This document shows, one piece after another, positions 7,904 through 16,493 of a DNA stretch of 64,000 bases. The notes under the pieces are model-generated. The model made no database searches and was not told the origin of the DNA. It saw only the letters and a list, made by a program, of their open reading frames with translations. Each line of letters begins with the position of its first letter. Within the stretch, counting starts at the first letter, position 1. Origin of the DNA: Paraburkholderia caribensis (GTDB lineage: Bacteria; Pseudomonadota; Gammaproteobacteria; Burkholderiales; Burkholderiaceae); the NCBI RefSeq assembly GCF_002902945.1, contig NZ_CP026101.1, positions 3,100,001 to 3,164,000 on the forward strand, written 5' to 3'. A program made the position numbers and the translations under genes.

Positions 7904-8048
7904 TCAAGGCAAGATGTTGGACGGCGTTCATGCCTCGTCGTCCGGACAGTTCGCACAACCGATTCACGTCAAGCATCTGCCTTTTTGCGGGATGGCTAAT
8001 CCCCAGCCATTGCTCGAAGGCGTGCCCATCGCGGGCACGCCTCTTTTT
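7904..8048 (+). ncRNA. Candidate intergenic small RNA
   Basis: About 145 nt on the plus strand between two minus-strand genes. It has a promoter-like start, two internal stems (GGACG/CGTCC at 7919-7923 and 7939-7943; ATGGCT/AGCCAT at 7992-7997 and 8005-8010) and a textbook intrinsic terminator with a T-tail only on this strand. No ORF in it has a ribosome binding site. I do not recognise an Rfam family; the ends do not pair as in 6S RNA. The boundaries are approximate. Inferred from architecture alone. Confidence 0.5.
8019..8048 (+). terminator. Intrinsic terminator of the predicted small RNA
   Basis: GGCGTGCCC-ATCGC-GGGCACGCC is a perfect 9-bp GC-rich stem followed by CTCTTTTTTT on the plus strand. 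The minus-strand side has no U-tract after the stem, so it is not a standard terminator for maeB. Confidence 0.75.
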
Positions 8049-8098
8049 TTGCCTGCGCGAGCTAAAAACCAACAGCTCGCGCCGAAACAATCGCAGAT

Positions 8099-10393
8099 TT
8101 AACGCGTTGCGTTCACATCGGCGACGAGCAGCGCCGTCATGTTGACGATCCGGCGAACGGTTGCCGACGGCGTCAGCACATGCACCGGCTGCGCCGCGCC
8201 GAGCAGGATCGGCCCGATCGCGATGTTGTTGCCGGCTGCCGTCTTCAGCAGGTTGTACGAGATGTTGGCGGCGTCGATATTCGGCAGCACCAGCAGGTTC
8301 GCGTCGCCTTCCAGCGTCGAATCCGCGAGGATTTCCTTGCGCAGGTTCGCGTCGAGTGCCAGGTCGCCGTGCATTTCGCCGTCCACCTGCAGATGCGGTG
8401 CACGTTCCTGCAAGATAGCCAGCACATCGCGCATTTTCTGCGCAGAAGGCGCGTTGCTCGTGCCGAAGTTCGAGTGCGACAGCAGCGCGATCTTCGGTTC
8501 GATGCCGAAGCGCCGCACTTCTTCCGCCGCCATGATCGTGATCTCGGCCAGCTCCTCCGCCGTCGGATCGACGTTCACGTGCGTATCGACGAGGAAAATC
8601 TGGCGGTTCGGCAGCACCAATGCGTTCATTGCCGCGTAGACCTTCGCGCCTTCCTTCTTGCCGATCACCTGATCGATGAAGTGCAGGTGGCGGTGGGTCG
8701 TGCTGACCGTGCCGCAGATCATGCCGTCGGCGTGGCCCTTCTTCACCAGCATCGAGCCGATCAGCGTCGTGCGGCGGCGCATTTCCAGCTTCGCCATCTG
8801 CTCCGTGAAGCCCTTGCGCGACATCATCTTGTGATAGGTCTGCCAGAAGTCGCGGTAGCGTTCGTCGTGGTCGGTGTTGACGATCGTATAGTCCTGGCCA
8901 TTGACGAGACGCAGGCCATACTTCGCGATGCGTTGCTCGATCACAGCCGGACGGCCGATCAGAATCGGCTTCGCCAGCTTTTCGTCGACGGCGATCTGCA
9001 CCGCGCGCAGCACGCGCTCTTCCTCGCCCTCGGCGAACACAATGCGCTTCTTCTCCGGCTCGACGCCACGCGCGAGCTGGAAGATCGGCTTCATCGTCGT
9101 GCCGCTGTGGTAGACGAACTGCTGCAGATGCTGCTTGTACGCCTCCATGTCTTCGATCGGACGCGTGGCGACGCCGGCATCCATCGCAGCCTGCGCAACG
9201 GCGGGCGCGATCTGAACGATCAGGCGGGGATCGAAAGGCTTCGGAATCAGATACTCCGGACCGAACGACAGGTCCTGAATGCCGTAAGCCGTCGCGACGA
9301 TGTCGGATTGTTCCTGGCGCGCCAGTTCCGCGATCGCGTTGACTGCGGCAATTTCCATTTCCTTCGTAATCACCGTCGCGCCGACGTCGAGCGCGCCGCG
9401 GAAGATGAACGGGAAACACAGAACGTTATTGACCTGGTTCGGATAGTCGGTGCGGCCCGTCGCGAGCACGGCGTCGGGGCGCACTTCGAGCGCGAGTTCC
9501 GGCAGGATTTCCGGCGTCGGGTTGGCGAGCGCGAGAATCAGCGGCTTGTCGGCCATCTGCTTGACCATGTCCTGCTTGAGCACGCCGCCCGCCGACAGGC
9601 CAAGGAACACATCCGCTCCGCCCATCACTTCCGACAGCGTGCGCGCGTCCGTCTCACGAGCAAACCGCTCCTTGTCCGGGTCCATCAGTTCCGTGCGGCC
9701 CTTGTAGACGACACCGGCCAGGTCGGTCACGTAGATGTTCTCGATCGGCATGCCGAGATCGACCAGCAGGTTCAGACACGCCAGCGACGCAGCGCCCGCG
9801 CCCGACGCGACCAGCTTCACTTCCTTGATGCTCTTGCCGACAACCTTCAGCCCGTTCGTGACAGCCGCCGCGACGACGATCGCCGTGCCGTGCTGGTCGT
9901 CGTGGAAAACGGGAATCTTCATGCGCTTGCGGCATTCGCGTTCGACGATGAAGCAGTCCGGCGCCTTGATGTCTTCAAGGTTGATGCCGCCGAAGGTCGG
10001 CTCGAGCGCCGCGATCACCTCGACCAGCTTGTGCGGGTCCGACTCGTTCAGCTCGATGTCGAACACGTCGATACCGGCGAATTTCTTGAACAGGACGGCC
10101 TTGCCCTCCATGACCGGCTTCGACGCGAGCGGCCCGATGTTGCCCAGGCCGAGCACCGCGGTGCCGTTCGACACGACGCCGACCAGGTTGCTGCGCGCCG
10201 TGAAGCGCGCCGCATTCAGCGGGTTTTCGACGATCGCCTCGCACGCGAACGCAACGCCAGGCGAGTACGCCAGCGCGAGGTCGCGCTGGTTGATCATCTG
10301 CTTGGTCGGGGCGATCGCGATCTTCCCGGGGGTCGGGAATTCGTGATAATCGAGTGCGGCTTCACGGAGTTTGATATTGACGGGAGTCGACAT
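8099..10393 (-). CDS. maeB: NADP-dependent malic enzyme with phosphotransacetylase-like domain
   Basis: Oxidatively decarboxylates malate to pyruvate with NADP+, supplying pyruvate and NADPH. The 764 residues have the MaeB layout. An N-terminal malic domain has the catalytic LALAYSPGVA and NLVGVVSNGTAVLGLGNIGP. A NAD(P)-binding domain follows with VASGAGAASLACLNLL and SAGGVL. The C-terminal ~330 residues (from about 430, starting RIVFAEGEEERVLRA) form a phosphotransacetylase-like domain, in MaeB regulatory (acetyl-CoA) rather than catalytic. It is a single gene with a TACAAT -10-like hexamer on the minus strand at 10436-10441. The big ORF antisense to it is a shadow. Confidence 0.97.
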   Translation of the reverse strand: MSTPVNIKLREAALDYHEFPTPGKIAIAPTKQMINQRDLALAYSPGVAFACEAIVENPLNAARFTARSNLVGVVSNGTAVLGLGNIGPLASKPVMEGKAVLFKKFAGIDVFDIELNESDPHKLVEVIAALEPTFGGINLEDIKAPDCFIVERECRKRMKIPVFHDDQHGTAIVVAAAVTNGLKVVGKSIKEVKLVASGAGAASLACLNLLVDLGMPIENIYVTDLAGVVYKGRTELMDPDKERFARETDARTLSEVMGGADVFLGLSAGGVLKQDMVKQMADKPLILALANPTPEILPELALEVRPDAVLATGRTDYPNQVNNVLCFPFIFRGALDVGATVITKEMEIAAVNAIAELARQEQSDIVATAYGIQDLSFGPEYLIPKPFDPRLIVQIAPAVAQAAMDAGVATRPIEDMEAYKQHLQQFVYHSGTTMKPIFQLARGVEPEKKRIVFAEGEEERVLRAVQIAVDEKLAKPILIGRPAVIEQRIAKYGLRLVNGQDYTIVNTDHDERYRDFWQTYHKMMSRKGFTEQMAKLEMRRRTTLIGSMLVKKGHADGMICGTVSTTHRHLHFIDQVIGKKEGAKVYAAMNALVLPNRQIFLVDTHVNVDPTAEELAEITIMAAEEVRRFGIEPKIALLSHSNFGTSNAPSAQKMRDVLAILQERAPHLQVDGEMHGDLALDANLRKEILADSTLEGDANLLVLPNIDAANISYNLLKTAAGNNIAIGPILLGAAQPVHVLTPSATVRRIVNMTALLVADVNATR

Positions 10394-10521
10394 AAGCGGA
10401 CTTGGAAGTGCGGATTAGAATAGATGTTCGATCGCATTGTAGCGCCAATCCCAAAAGTCGAACCCTGCAATCCGGGTGCAAGTGCCGCGACCGAAACAGC
10501 GTGAAAGGAAAGCACACCGTT

Positions 10522-10549
10522 TTGTCGGCTCCCGCGCCGCGACTACAAT
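10522..10549 (+). promoter_or_regulatory. Predicted sigma-70 promoter of the thiL operon
   Basis: TTGTCG (10522-10527), 16-bp spacer, TACAAT (10544-10549). The start would fall near 10556, about 88 nt before thiL. It is divergent from maeB, whose own TACAAT-like hexamer is about 100 bp away on the other strand. Confidence 0.55.
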
Positions 10550-10643
10550 GCGCGCCTTTAGCATCGTGTTAGCTTCGATTAGCGTTTCTTGAGCGCATCC
10601 ACTCACCCGCTTCCGCCGTCTTTCGCACTCGTACGCCTCATTT

Positions 10644-11639
10644 ATGCTTTCAGAGTTTTCGCTGATAGACCGCTTCTTCGCGCGCCGCGCGTCGGATTCG
10701 ACCTACCCGCAGCGCGCTGCCTTGGGCATCGGCGACGATTGCGCGCTGCTTGCGCCGCCCGCTGGGGAGATGCTCGCCATTTCGACGGACATGCTGGTCG
10801 AAGGCCGCCACTTCTTTCCCGACGTCGATCCGAAGGCGCTCGGTCACAAGGCGCTCGCCGTCAATCTGTCGGACCTCGCGGCGATGGGCGCAAAGCCGCA
10901 GGCGTTCACGCTCGCGTTCTCGCTGCCGAAAGCCGACGCCGACTGGCTGTCCGCGTTCAGCGACGGTCTCTTCGAACTCGCCGGGCGCCATGGCTGCGAA
11001 CTGGTCGGCGGCGATACGACGGGCGGGCCGCTGAATCTGTGCATCACCGTATTCGGCTCGGTGCCGCCGCAGAGCGCGCTGCGCCGCGACGCCGCGCAGC
11101 CCGGCGACGACATCTGGGTATCCGGTACGCTGGGCGACGCGCGTGCGAGCCTCGGCGTGCAACGCGGCGAGTGGTCCGCGGATGCCAGCGACGCTGCGAC
11201 ATTCCGCCGCGCCATGGAGTTGCCCGAACCACGTGTCGCGCTGGGTCTGGCGTTACGCGGGATCGCGCGCGCCGCGCTGGATATTTCCGACGGCGTGGCG
11301 GGCGACCTGATGCATATCCTCGAACGCTCGCGCGTGAACGCGACCGTCGACGCCGACGCGCTACCACGGTCGGACGCGCTGCGCCGTCTCTCCGCGGACA
11401 TCCAACGCCGCTGCACGATCGCGGGCGGCGACGACTACGAGTTGTGCTTCACCGCGCCGCCCGCCGCGCGCGCCGAAGTCGTTGCAGCGGGTCAACAGGC
11501 ACGTTTGCCCGTGACGCGCGTCGGTACAATAACTCCGCTCGATGCGGCCGACGCCATGCCCGCGATCTCGTGGCACGACGCGTCAGGCGCTCCACTTACA
11601 TTGACGTTGCAAGGCTTCGATCATTTCCATGCAGAATGA
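10644..11639 (+). CDS. thiL: Thiamine-monophosphate kinase
   Basis: Catalyses the last step of thiamine diphosphate synthesis, ATP-dependent phosphorylation of thiamine monophosphate. The 331 residues are typical. N-terminal LGIGDDCALL, STDMLVEGRHFF, AVNLSDLAAMGA and GGDTTGGPLNL are the AIR-synthetase-like motifs that bind Mg-ATP and thiamine phosphate. The C-terminal half carries DISDGVAGDL and the conserved GGDDYELCF. It is the first gene of a thiL-pgpA-pncC run; its stop overlaps the pgpA start by 11 bp, implying translational coupling. The promoter lies at 10522-10549. No TPP riboswitch pattern was visible in the short leader. Confidence 0.97.
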   Translation: MLSEFSLIDRFFARRASDSTYPQRAALGIGDDCALLAPPAGEMLAISTDMLVEGRHFFPDVDPKALGHKALAVNLSDLAAMGAKPQAFTLAFSLPKADADWLSAFSDGLFELAGRHGCELVGGDTTGGPLNLCITVFGSVPPQSALRRDAAQPGDDIWVSGTLGDARASLGVQRGEWSADASDAATFRRAMELPEPRVALGLALRGIARAALDISDGVAGDLMHILERSRVNATVDADALPRSDALRRLSADIQRRCTIAGGDDYELCFTAPPAARAEVVAAGQQARLPVTRVGTITPLDAADAMPAISWHDASGAPLTLTLQGFDHFHAE

Positions 11640-12246
11640 ATCCTCGCTTGGCCCGGCCGGCAGTTTCTCCGACGCGCCAACAGGCGGACAGCCCGGCCCA
11701 TCCGGCGGCACACCCGACGGCAAGCCTGAAGGAGCGTCGAACGGCGAGCCGCGCGCGCCGCGGCCCCGCCGCGCGACCGCGCGCTTCATGCTGTCACATC
11801 CGTTGCATATCTTGTCGCTGGGTTTCGGCAGCGGCCTGTCGCCGATTGCGCCCGGCACGTTCGGCACACTCTTCGCGTGGGCATCGTTCGCTGCGTTCAG
11901 TGCGCAGTTGACCGTCATCGAATGGGGCATTCTGATCGTCGTCGGTTTTGTCGCGGGCATCGGCATTTGCAGCTTCACCGCGAACCGGCTCGGCATTGAA
12001 GATCCGTCGCCCGTCGTGTGGGACGAGATCGTCGCGTTCTGGCTGGTGCTGCTGATGGTGACGCCCGCCACCTTCACGGGACAGCTGTGGGCGTTCATCG
12101 TGTTCCGCTTCTTCGACATGGTGAAGCCGCCGCCCATTCGTTATTTCGACCGCAGACTGAAAGGCGGCTTTGGCATCATGTTCGACGATCTCGTCGCGGC
12201 GTTCTTCACGTTGCTCGTGATTGCGCTCTGGCGGATGTCGGTCTGA
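11629..12246 (+). CDS. pgpA: Phosphatidylglycerophosphatase A
   Basis: Inner-membrane phosphatase removing the phosphate of phosphatidylglycerophosphate to give phosphatidylglycerol. Of 205 residues the first ~50 are a Gly/Pro/Ser-rich cytosolic extension not needed by the family. The PgpA core begins near HPLHILSLGFGSGLSPIAPGTFGTL, with DEIVAFWLVLL, FFDMVKPPPIRYFDRRLKGGFGIMFDDLVA and several hydrophobic segments. Its ATG lies inside the 3' end of thiL (11-bp overlap). A downstream in-frame Met near 11788 could be an alternative start that removes the odd extension. Confidence 0.94.
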   Translation: MQNESSLGPAGSFSDAPTGGQPGPSGGTPDGKPEGASNGEPRAPRPRRATARFMLSHPLHILSLGFGSGLSPIAPGTFGTLFAWASFAAFSAQLTVIEWGILIVVGFVAGIGICSFTANRLGIEDPSPVVWDEIVAFWLVLLMVTPATFTGQLWAFIVFRFFDMVKPPPIRYFDRRLKGGFGIMFDDLVAAFFTLLVIALWRMSV

Positions 12247-12289
12247 TCGTTTCCTGCGTTTCCCGCGTTTTCCTTATCCCGAGCCCAGC

Positions 12290-12790
12290 ATGACTACCGA
12301 TTCCGTCGTTCACCAACTCGCCATTCGCGCCGGCAACCGTCTGCGCGACGAGCGGCTGATGCTTGCCACGGCTGAATCCTGCACGGGCGGCATGGTCGCG
12401 ACGGCCATCACCGATATTTCCGGCAGCAGCGGATGGTTCGAGCGCGGCTTCGTCACGTACTCGAACCAGGCCAAGAGCGAGATGATCGGCGTGCCGCCCG
12501 ATCTCATCGAGAAGCACGGCGCCGTGTCGGAGCCGGTCGCGCGGGCGATGGTCGAAGGCGCGTTGCGCAATTCCCGCGCGCAGGTCGCGCTGTCGATTAC
12601 GGGCGTGGCCGGCCCCGGCGGCGGGACGGAGACGAAGCCGGTCGGGATGGTGTGCTTCGGATGGAGCAACCGGCTGCATACCGTCGTCGAGACGCTGGTG
12701 TTCAAGGGCGACCGCGAGCGCGTGCGCGTGCAGGCGGCGACGCACGCATTGCGCGGGCTGTTGACCTTGCTCGACGAACGCGAGCGTTGA
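12290..12790 (+). CDS. pncC: Nicotinamide-nucleotide amidohydrolase (CinA C-terminal family)
   Basis: Deamidates nicotinamide mononucleotide to nicotinic acid mononucleotide in pyridine nucleotide salvage. The 166 residues are the stand-alone CinA C-terminal domain: TAESCTGGMVATAITDISG, GFVTYSNQAK, SITGVAGPGGGTETKPVGMV and a C-terminal GDRERVRVQAATHAL. The start at 12290 (MTTDSVV) is chosen over an earlier one because the 23 residues before it are not conserved. It follows pgpA by 43 bp on the same strand and closes the thiL run. Confidence 0.93.
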   Translation: MTTDSVVHQLAIRAGNRLRDERLMLATAESCTGGMVATAITDISGSSGWFERGFVTYSNQAKSEMIGVPPDLIEKHGAVSEPVARAMVEGALRNSRAQVALSITGVAGPGGGTETKPVGMVCFGWSNRLHTVVETLVFKGDRERVRVQAATHALRGLLTLLDERER

Positions 12791-12821
12791 GCTTCCTCAT
12801 TCCCGACTACGGCAGGAAATC

Positions 12822-13331
12822 ATGGCCCGTCATATCGCCCGCGACGAACTGATTCGCCGCTTCGATTTGCAGCCGCATCCCGAAGGCGGCTTCTTTCGCG
12901 AGACGTACCGCTCGGCCGGCGCGATCCGCCGCGAGGGTTCCGCCGATTCCCGCTCCGCCTCCACGGCGATCTACTACCTGCTTTGCGACGGCGCGCACTC
13001 CGCGTGGCACCGCATCCAGTCGGACGAAGTCTGGCATTTCTACGCGGGCGATCCGCTCAACGTCTATGTGCTGGAAGACGACGGCTCGCTCACGGTGCAT
13101 CGTCTGGGCAACGCGATTGAAGATGCCGGCTGCGTGTTTCAGGCCGTCGTCACGTCCGGCCGGTGGTTCGCCGCACAGTGCGACGATGTGGCGGGCGTTG
13201 CGCTCGTCGGCTGCACGGTCGCGCCGGGGTTCGAGTTCAGCGAGTTCGAGATCGCGGATGTCGACGCGCTGGTGCGCGAGTATCCGCGGCACCGCACGCT
13301 GATCGCGAAGTTAGGGCCGGCCCGCGCTTGA
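12822..13331 (+). CDS. DUF985-family cupin protein
   Basis: A 169-residue single-domain cupin of the YML079-like/DUF985 family. Typical motifs are LQPHPEGGFFRETYRS near the N terminus, TAIYYLLCDGAHSAWHRIQSDEVWHFY with the histidines of cupin motif 1, and the later GCTVAPGFEFSEFEIAD. No enzyme activity is established for the family; a carbohydrate-related role has been suggested from fold similarity to sugar epimerases. CGGCAGGAA precedes the start. It lies 31 bp after pncC and is convergent with pyrF. Confidence 0.88.
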   Translation: MARHIARDELIRRFDLQPHPEGGFFRETYRSAGAIRREGSADSRSASTAIYYLLCDGAHSAWHRIQSDEVWHFYAGDPLNVYVLEDDGSLTVHRLGNAIEDAGCVFQAVVTSGRWFAAQCDDVAGVALVGCTVAPGFEFSEFEIADVDALVREYPRHRTLIAKLGPARA

Positions 13332-13365
13332 CCGGGGCCGCCCTGCGCAGCACTAACGCCGCGCC

Positions 13366-14181
13366 TTAGCGAAACGCGTTGATACGGTCGCGCGTATCCT
13401 TCGCGGCCTGCGCGGCGGCTTCGACCCAATCGTCGCCCTTGCCCGCGTACAGAATCGCGCGCGACGAGTTGATCAGCATGCCCGTGCCCGCTGCCGTGCG
13501 CCCTGCCCGGACCGTCGCTTCGACGTCGCCGCCTTGCGCGCCGATACCGGGAATCAGCAGCGGCATGTCGCCGACAATGCCGCGCACCACTTCGATTTCC
13601 TTCGGGAACGTCGCGCCGACCACCAGACCCAGTTGCCCCTTCGCGTTCCACTTTTCCGCCGCGAGCCGCGCGACAGTCTGATACAGCGGACGGCCTTCCG
13701 TCTCCAGAAACTGCAGGTCCGAGCCGCCCGGATTCGACGTCCGGCACAGCACGATCACGCCCTTGCCGTCGTGCTCCAGGTACGGCTCGATCGAATCGAA
13801 GCCCATGTACGGATTCACCGTGACGGCGTCGGCGCGATAACGGTCGAACGCTTCGCGCGCGTATTGCTCGGCCGTGCTGCCGATATCGCCGCGCTTCGCA
13901 TCCAGAATCACGGGCAGGCCGGGATGCTTCAGGTGGATGTGCGCGATCAGTTGCTCAAGCTGCTCTTCGGCGCGGTGCGCGGCGAAATAGGCAATCTGCG
14001 GCTTGAACGACGATGCGTAAGGCGCCGTCGCGTCGACGATCTTCTTGCAGAAATCGAAGATCGCGTCAGAACGGTTGGCGTACGCGCCGGGAAACCTGGT
14101 CGGCTCGGGATCGAGGCCGACGCACAGCAGCGAATTCGTCGTGTGCCATGCGTGGTCGAGCGTCTGGATGAATGTGGACAT
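13366..14181 (-). CDS. pyrF: Orotidine 5'-phosphate decarboxylase (type 2)
   Basis: Final step of de novo UMP synthesis, decarboxylating OMP. The 271 residues fit the longer type 2 PyrF subfamily. Motifs: LLCVGLDPEPTRFP at the N terminus, the catalytic Lys/Asp motif VILDAKRGDIGSTAEQYA, and the phosphate-binding MPLLIPGIGAQGGDVEATV. It is monocistronic by position, convergent with the cupin gene 34 bp away, with no evident terminator between them. Confidence 0.97.
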   Translation of the reverse strand: MSTFIQTLDHAWHTTNSLLCVGLDPEPTRFPGAYANRSDAIFDFCKKIVDATAPYASSFKPQIAYFAAHRAEEQLEQLIAHIHLKHPGLPVILDAKRGDIGSTAEQYAREAFDRYRADAVTVNPYMGFDSIEPYLEHDGKGVIVLCRTSNPGGSDLQFLETEGRPLYQTVARLAAEKWNAKGQLGLVVGATFPKEIEVVRGIVGDMPLLIPGIGAQGGDVEATVRAGRTAAGTGMLINSSRAILYAGKGDDWVEAAAQAAKDTRDRINAFR

Positions 14182-14324
14182 AGGAAATCTCGCGGCGCGC
14201 GGGTAACGGATGAGCCGCGTATTTTACTCGCGCGGCGCATTGCGGGCCGCATCCGCGATCGGCCCGCTGCCGCTGCCCGCCCTTTATAGCCGCCCTTGAT
14301 ACCCGCCCTGATTGCCCGCCCTTG

Positions 14325-15383
14325 CTATCCGCGCTTCGCCGCGCGGCCGCCTGCCATCGCGCGCAGTCCTGTGCGCTCGACCGCGAAGCTGAACGAGCGC
14401 GCAAGCCGCTGGCCGCGCGCGAGCATCGTCATGCCGTTGTCGGTGGCACCGCCCGGCAGGTTCATCGCGTTGATCGGATGATCGACGGGTTCGAAGCAGA
14501 AAAAGTCTTTCGACGGCGGCGTGTAGAGGATGTAGTACTCGGTGCTCGACGACATTGTCAGCGACAGGCGGCGCTTCGGCCACACGACCGTCGCATGGCC
14601 GCTCCAGCCGGTGAACGCATGATTGACGAGCGAGCGCGGCAACGGATATGCAACGCCGAACTGCCACGCGGGCGGCACGGGCACATGGCGTACGGGCAGC
14701 CAGTCTTCGCCGGACAGCCATAAACCCGCCGCGGCCGCCGACAGTTGCGTGTCAGCATCGCGCACCAGAAACGGATGCACGCCAAGACCGAACGGCATCG
14801 CTTCGCGGCCGGTGTTTTCGACTTCGAGCGTGATGACGAGCGTCGAGCCGTCCAGCGCGTAAGTCTGCGTCGCGCGATAAGCGTACGGCTTGCCGTCGCG
14901 GCGGTCGAGCGTCAGCGTGAGGTTTTCGGCGTCGGCGGCGGCGATGGTCCAGTTCGCGAGCCAGCCGTCGCCGTGAATCGGCAGCGATTCGCCCGTGCGG
15001 TTGCACGGCACGTCGATCGCGCGCTCGCCGAGCATGAACTGCCCGCCGCCGATCCGGTTCGAATACGGCAGCAACGAATAGCAGGCGAGATCGTTCGCGT
15101 CGGTGTCTGCATCGACATGACGGCAGCGCCGGAACACGGGCACGAGCGTGCCTTCGTTGCGAAAGTCGAAGCGCGTGACACCACCGCCCAGCGACGGCGC
15201 CACATCGAGCCTTAGCAGCGAATTGGCGAGCGTCACGCAGGCGACGTCGGCGGCGCTTCCCGCGCCGACCGCCACCGCGGACGTACTCGGCCCGGCTAGC
15301 ACGGGCTGCACGGTGGCCGCGAGGCGTGCGCGGCGCGCACGAGATTGTGGAGAAGATGGGACAGCGGAATTCGCGACAGTCAT
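14325..15383 (-). CDS. galM: Aldose 1-epimerase
   Basis: Interconverts alpha and beta anomers of free aldoses. The 352 residues include an N-terminal, poorly conserved ~40-residue lead. The mutarotase fold follows, with a substrate Arg in SNRIGGGQFML, the catalytic-type His in PIHGDGWLANW and in LGVHPFLVRD, and a late acidic loop FCFEPVDHPINAMNLP with the probable catalytic Glu. GGGAG lies 8 bp before the ATG. It is the last gene of the minus-strand sugar locus, 183 bp after the SMP-30 gene. It supplies the correct anomer to the sugar 1-dehydrogenase, which fits an oxidative pathway. Confidence 0.93.
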   Translation of the reverse strand: MTVANSAVPSSPQSRARRARLAATVQPVLAGPSTSAVAVGAGSAADVACVTLANSLLRLDVAPSLGGGVTRFDFRNEGTLVPVFRRCRHVDADTDANDLACYSLLPYSNRIGGGQFMLGERAIDVPCNRTGESLPIHGDGWLANWTIAAADAENLTLTLDRRDGKPYAYRATQTYALDGSTLVITLEVENTGREAMPFGLGVHPFLVRDADTQLSAAAAGLWLSGEDWLPVRHVPVPPAWQFGVAYPLPRSLVNHAFTGWSGHATVVWPKRRLSLTMSSSTEYYILYTPPSKDFFCFEPVDHPINAMNLPGGATDNGMTMLARGQRLARSFSFAVERTGLRAMAGGRAAKRG

Positions 15384-15566
15384 ATCACACTCCCACGAGA
15401 GGCATCGGACGGCATGATCGGCGCATCGGAGAACAGATGGCTGCTTGTGCGGGCGGCACGTCGTAGCGGCCGCCTCCTGAGTTTTGCTGCGCGCCCCAAA
15501 GCCAACTGCGTTCGGGGCGTGGACTACCTGCTTCGGATACTGCCTGAATCTTTTTGTTCGCTTGCC

Positions 15567-16493
15567 TTACGCGCTGCGCTTCGCCGCAAGCGCGGCAGGC
15601 GATCCCTTGAACACCGGCTCCGGCAAACCGCGCCGGCCCTGCGTTGCGACATACACGCCGCCGGCGCGCGTATCGCCTGACAGCGCCTGGGCGTCGAGCC
15701 CGACACGCGCGCTCGTCACATACAGCGTGCCGAGTTGCGCGCCGCCCAGCGCGACGCAGCTGGGCTGCACGGTCGGCACGTCGACGCGCTCCGTTTCCAC
15801 ACCGCTCGCGTCGTAGCGCACCACGCGCCGGCCGCCCCACTGCGCATTCCACAGGCCGCCTTCGCTATCGACCGTCGAGCCATCCGGCTCGCCCGTGCTA
15901 TCCGTCAGCCTCACGAACAGCCGCTGGTTCGCGACGCTGCCGTCCGCGCGGTAATCGCAGGCGCGGATTTCGAGCGTCGGCGAATCGCAGAAGTACATCG
16001 TCGCGCCGTCGGGGCTGAACGCGATACTGTTCGAAATCGCGGGCGATGGCAATGCCAGACGTTCGAGTGTCAGATCGTGATTCAGCCGGTAAAACCCGCC
16101 GATGGCCTGCACGGGCGACGCTTCGTCCTTCGTGCCGAACACGAAGCGTCCCTGGCGATCGCAACGGCCGTCGTTGACGCGCGTGTTCAAGCCCGGCTCG
16201 ACTTCGACGATGGACTCGATCTCGCCCGTCGCAAGGTCGAAGAAAGCCAGCCGCGACGCGAGACCCAACAGCATGTAATGCGGATCGGCGCACAACGCGA
16301 AAGTCGACAGCCGCTCCGGCATACGCCAGAACGTGCTGCGGCCATCGCGCGGATCGTAACGCCAGAGCCGCGCGCCTTCAATATCCGTCCAGTAGAACAG
16401 GCCGCTGCGCGCGTCCCAGGTTGCGCCTTCGCCCAGCGCGCATTTCGAATCGACCAGCAATGCAGCCTGAACGTTGGTGATCGTGTCGCTCAT
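15567..16493 (-). CDS. SMP-30/gluconolactonase-family sugar lactonase
   Basis: Predicted to open the aldonolactone made by the preceding dehydrogenase. The 308 residues form the six-bladed propeller of the SMP-30/LRE family: LGEGATWDARSGLFYWTDIEG with the metal-binding Glu, NDGRCDRQGRFVFGT with Asn/Asp metal ligands, SNSIAFSPDGATMYFCDS with the catalytic Asp, and PDGSTVDSEGGLWNAQWGG. The start at 16493 overlaps the SDR stop by 4 bp (ATGA), so translation is coupled. Substrate could be galactono-, arabinono- or xylonolactone; the neighbours do not settle it. Confidence 0.92.
   Translation of the reverse strand: MSDTITNVQAALLVDSKCALGEGATWDARSGLFYWTDIEGARLWRYDPRDGRSTFWRMPERLSTFALCADPHYMLLGLASRLAFFDLATGEIESIVEVEPGLNTRVNDGRCDRQGRFVFGTKDEASPVQAIGGFYRLNHDLTLERLALPSPAISNSIAFSPDGATMYFCDSPTLEIRACDYRADGSVANQRLFVRLTDSTGEPDGSTVDSEGGLWNAQWGGRRVVRYDASGVETERVDVPTVQPSCVALGGAQLGTLYVTSARVGLDAQALSGDTRAGGVYVATQGRRGLPEPVFKGSPAALAAKRSA

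Noticed and set aside
7904..8048. 6S RNA
   Set aside because: The candidate RNA lacks the long pairing of 5' and 3' ends with a central bubble and ends in a terminator hairpin; kept as an unnamed small RNA.
8180..10423. 747-codon plus-strand ORF antisense to maeB
   Set aside because: Same GC-codon shadow effect; the malic enzyme on the other strand is unambiguous.
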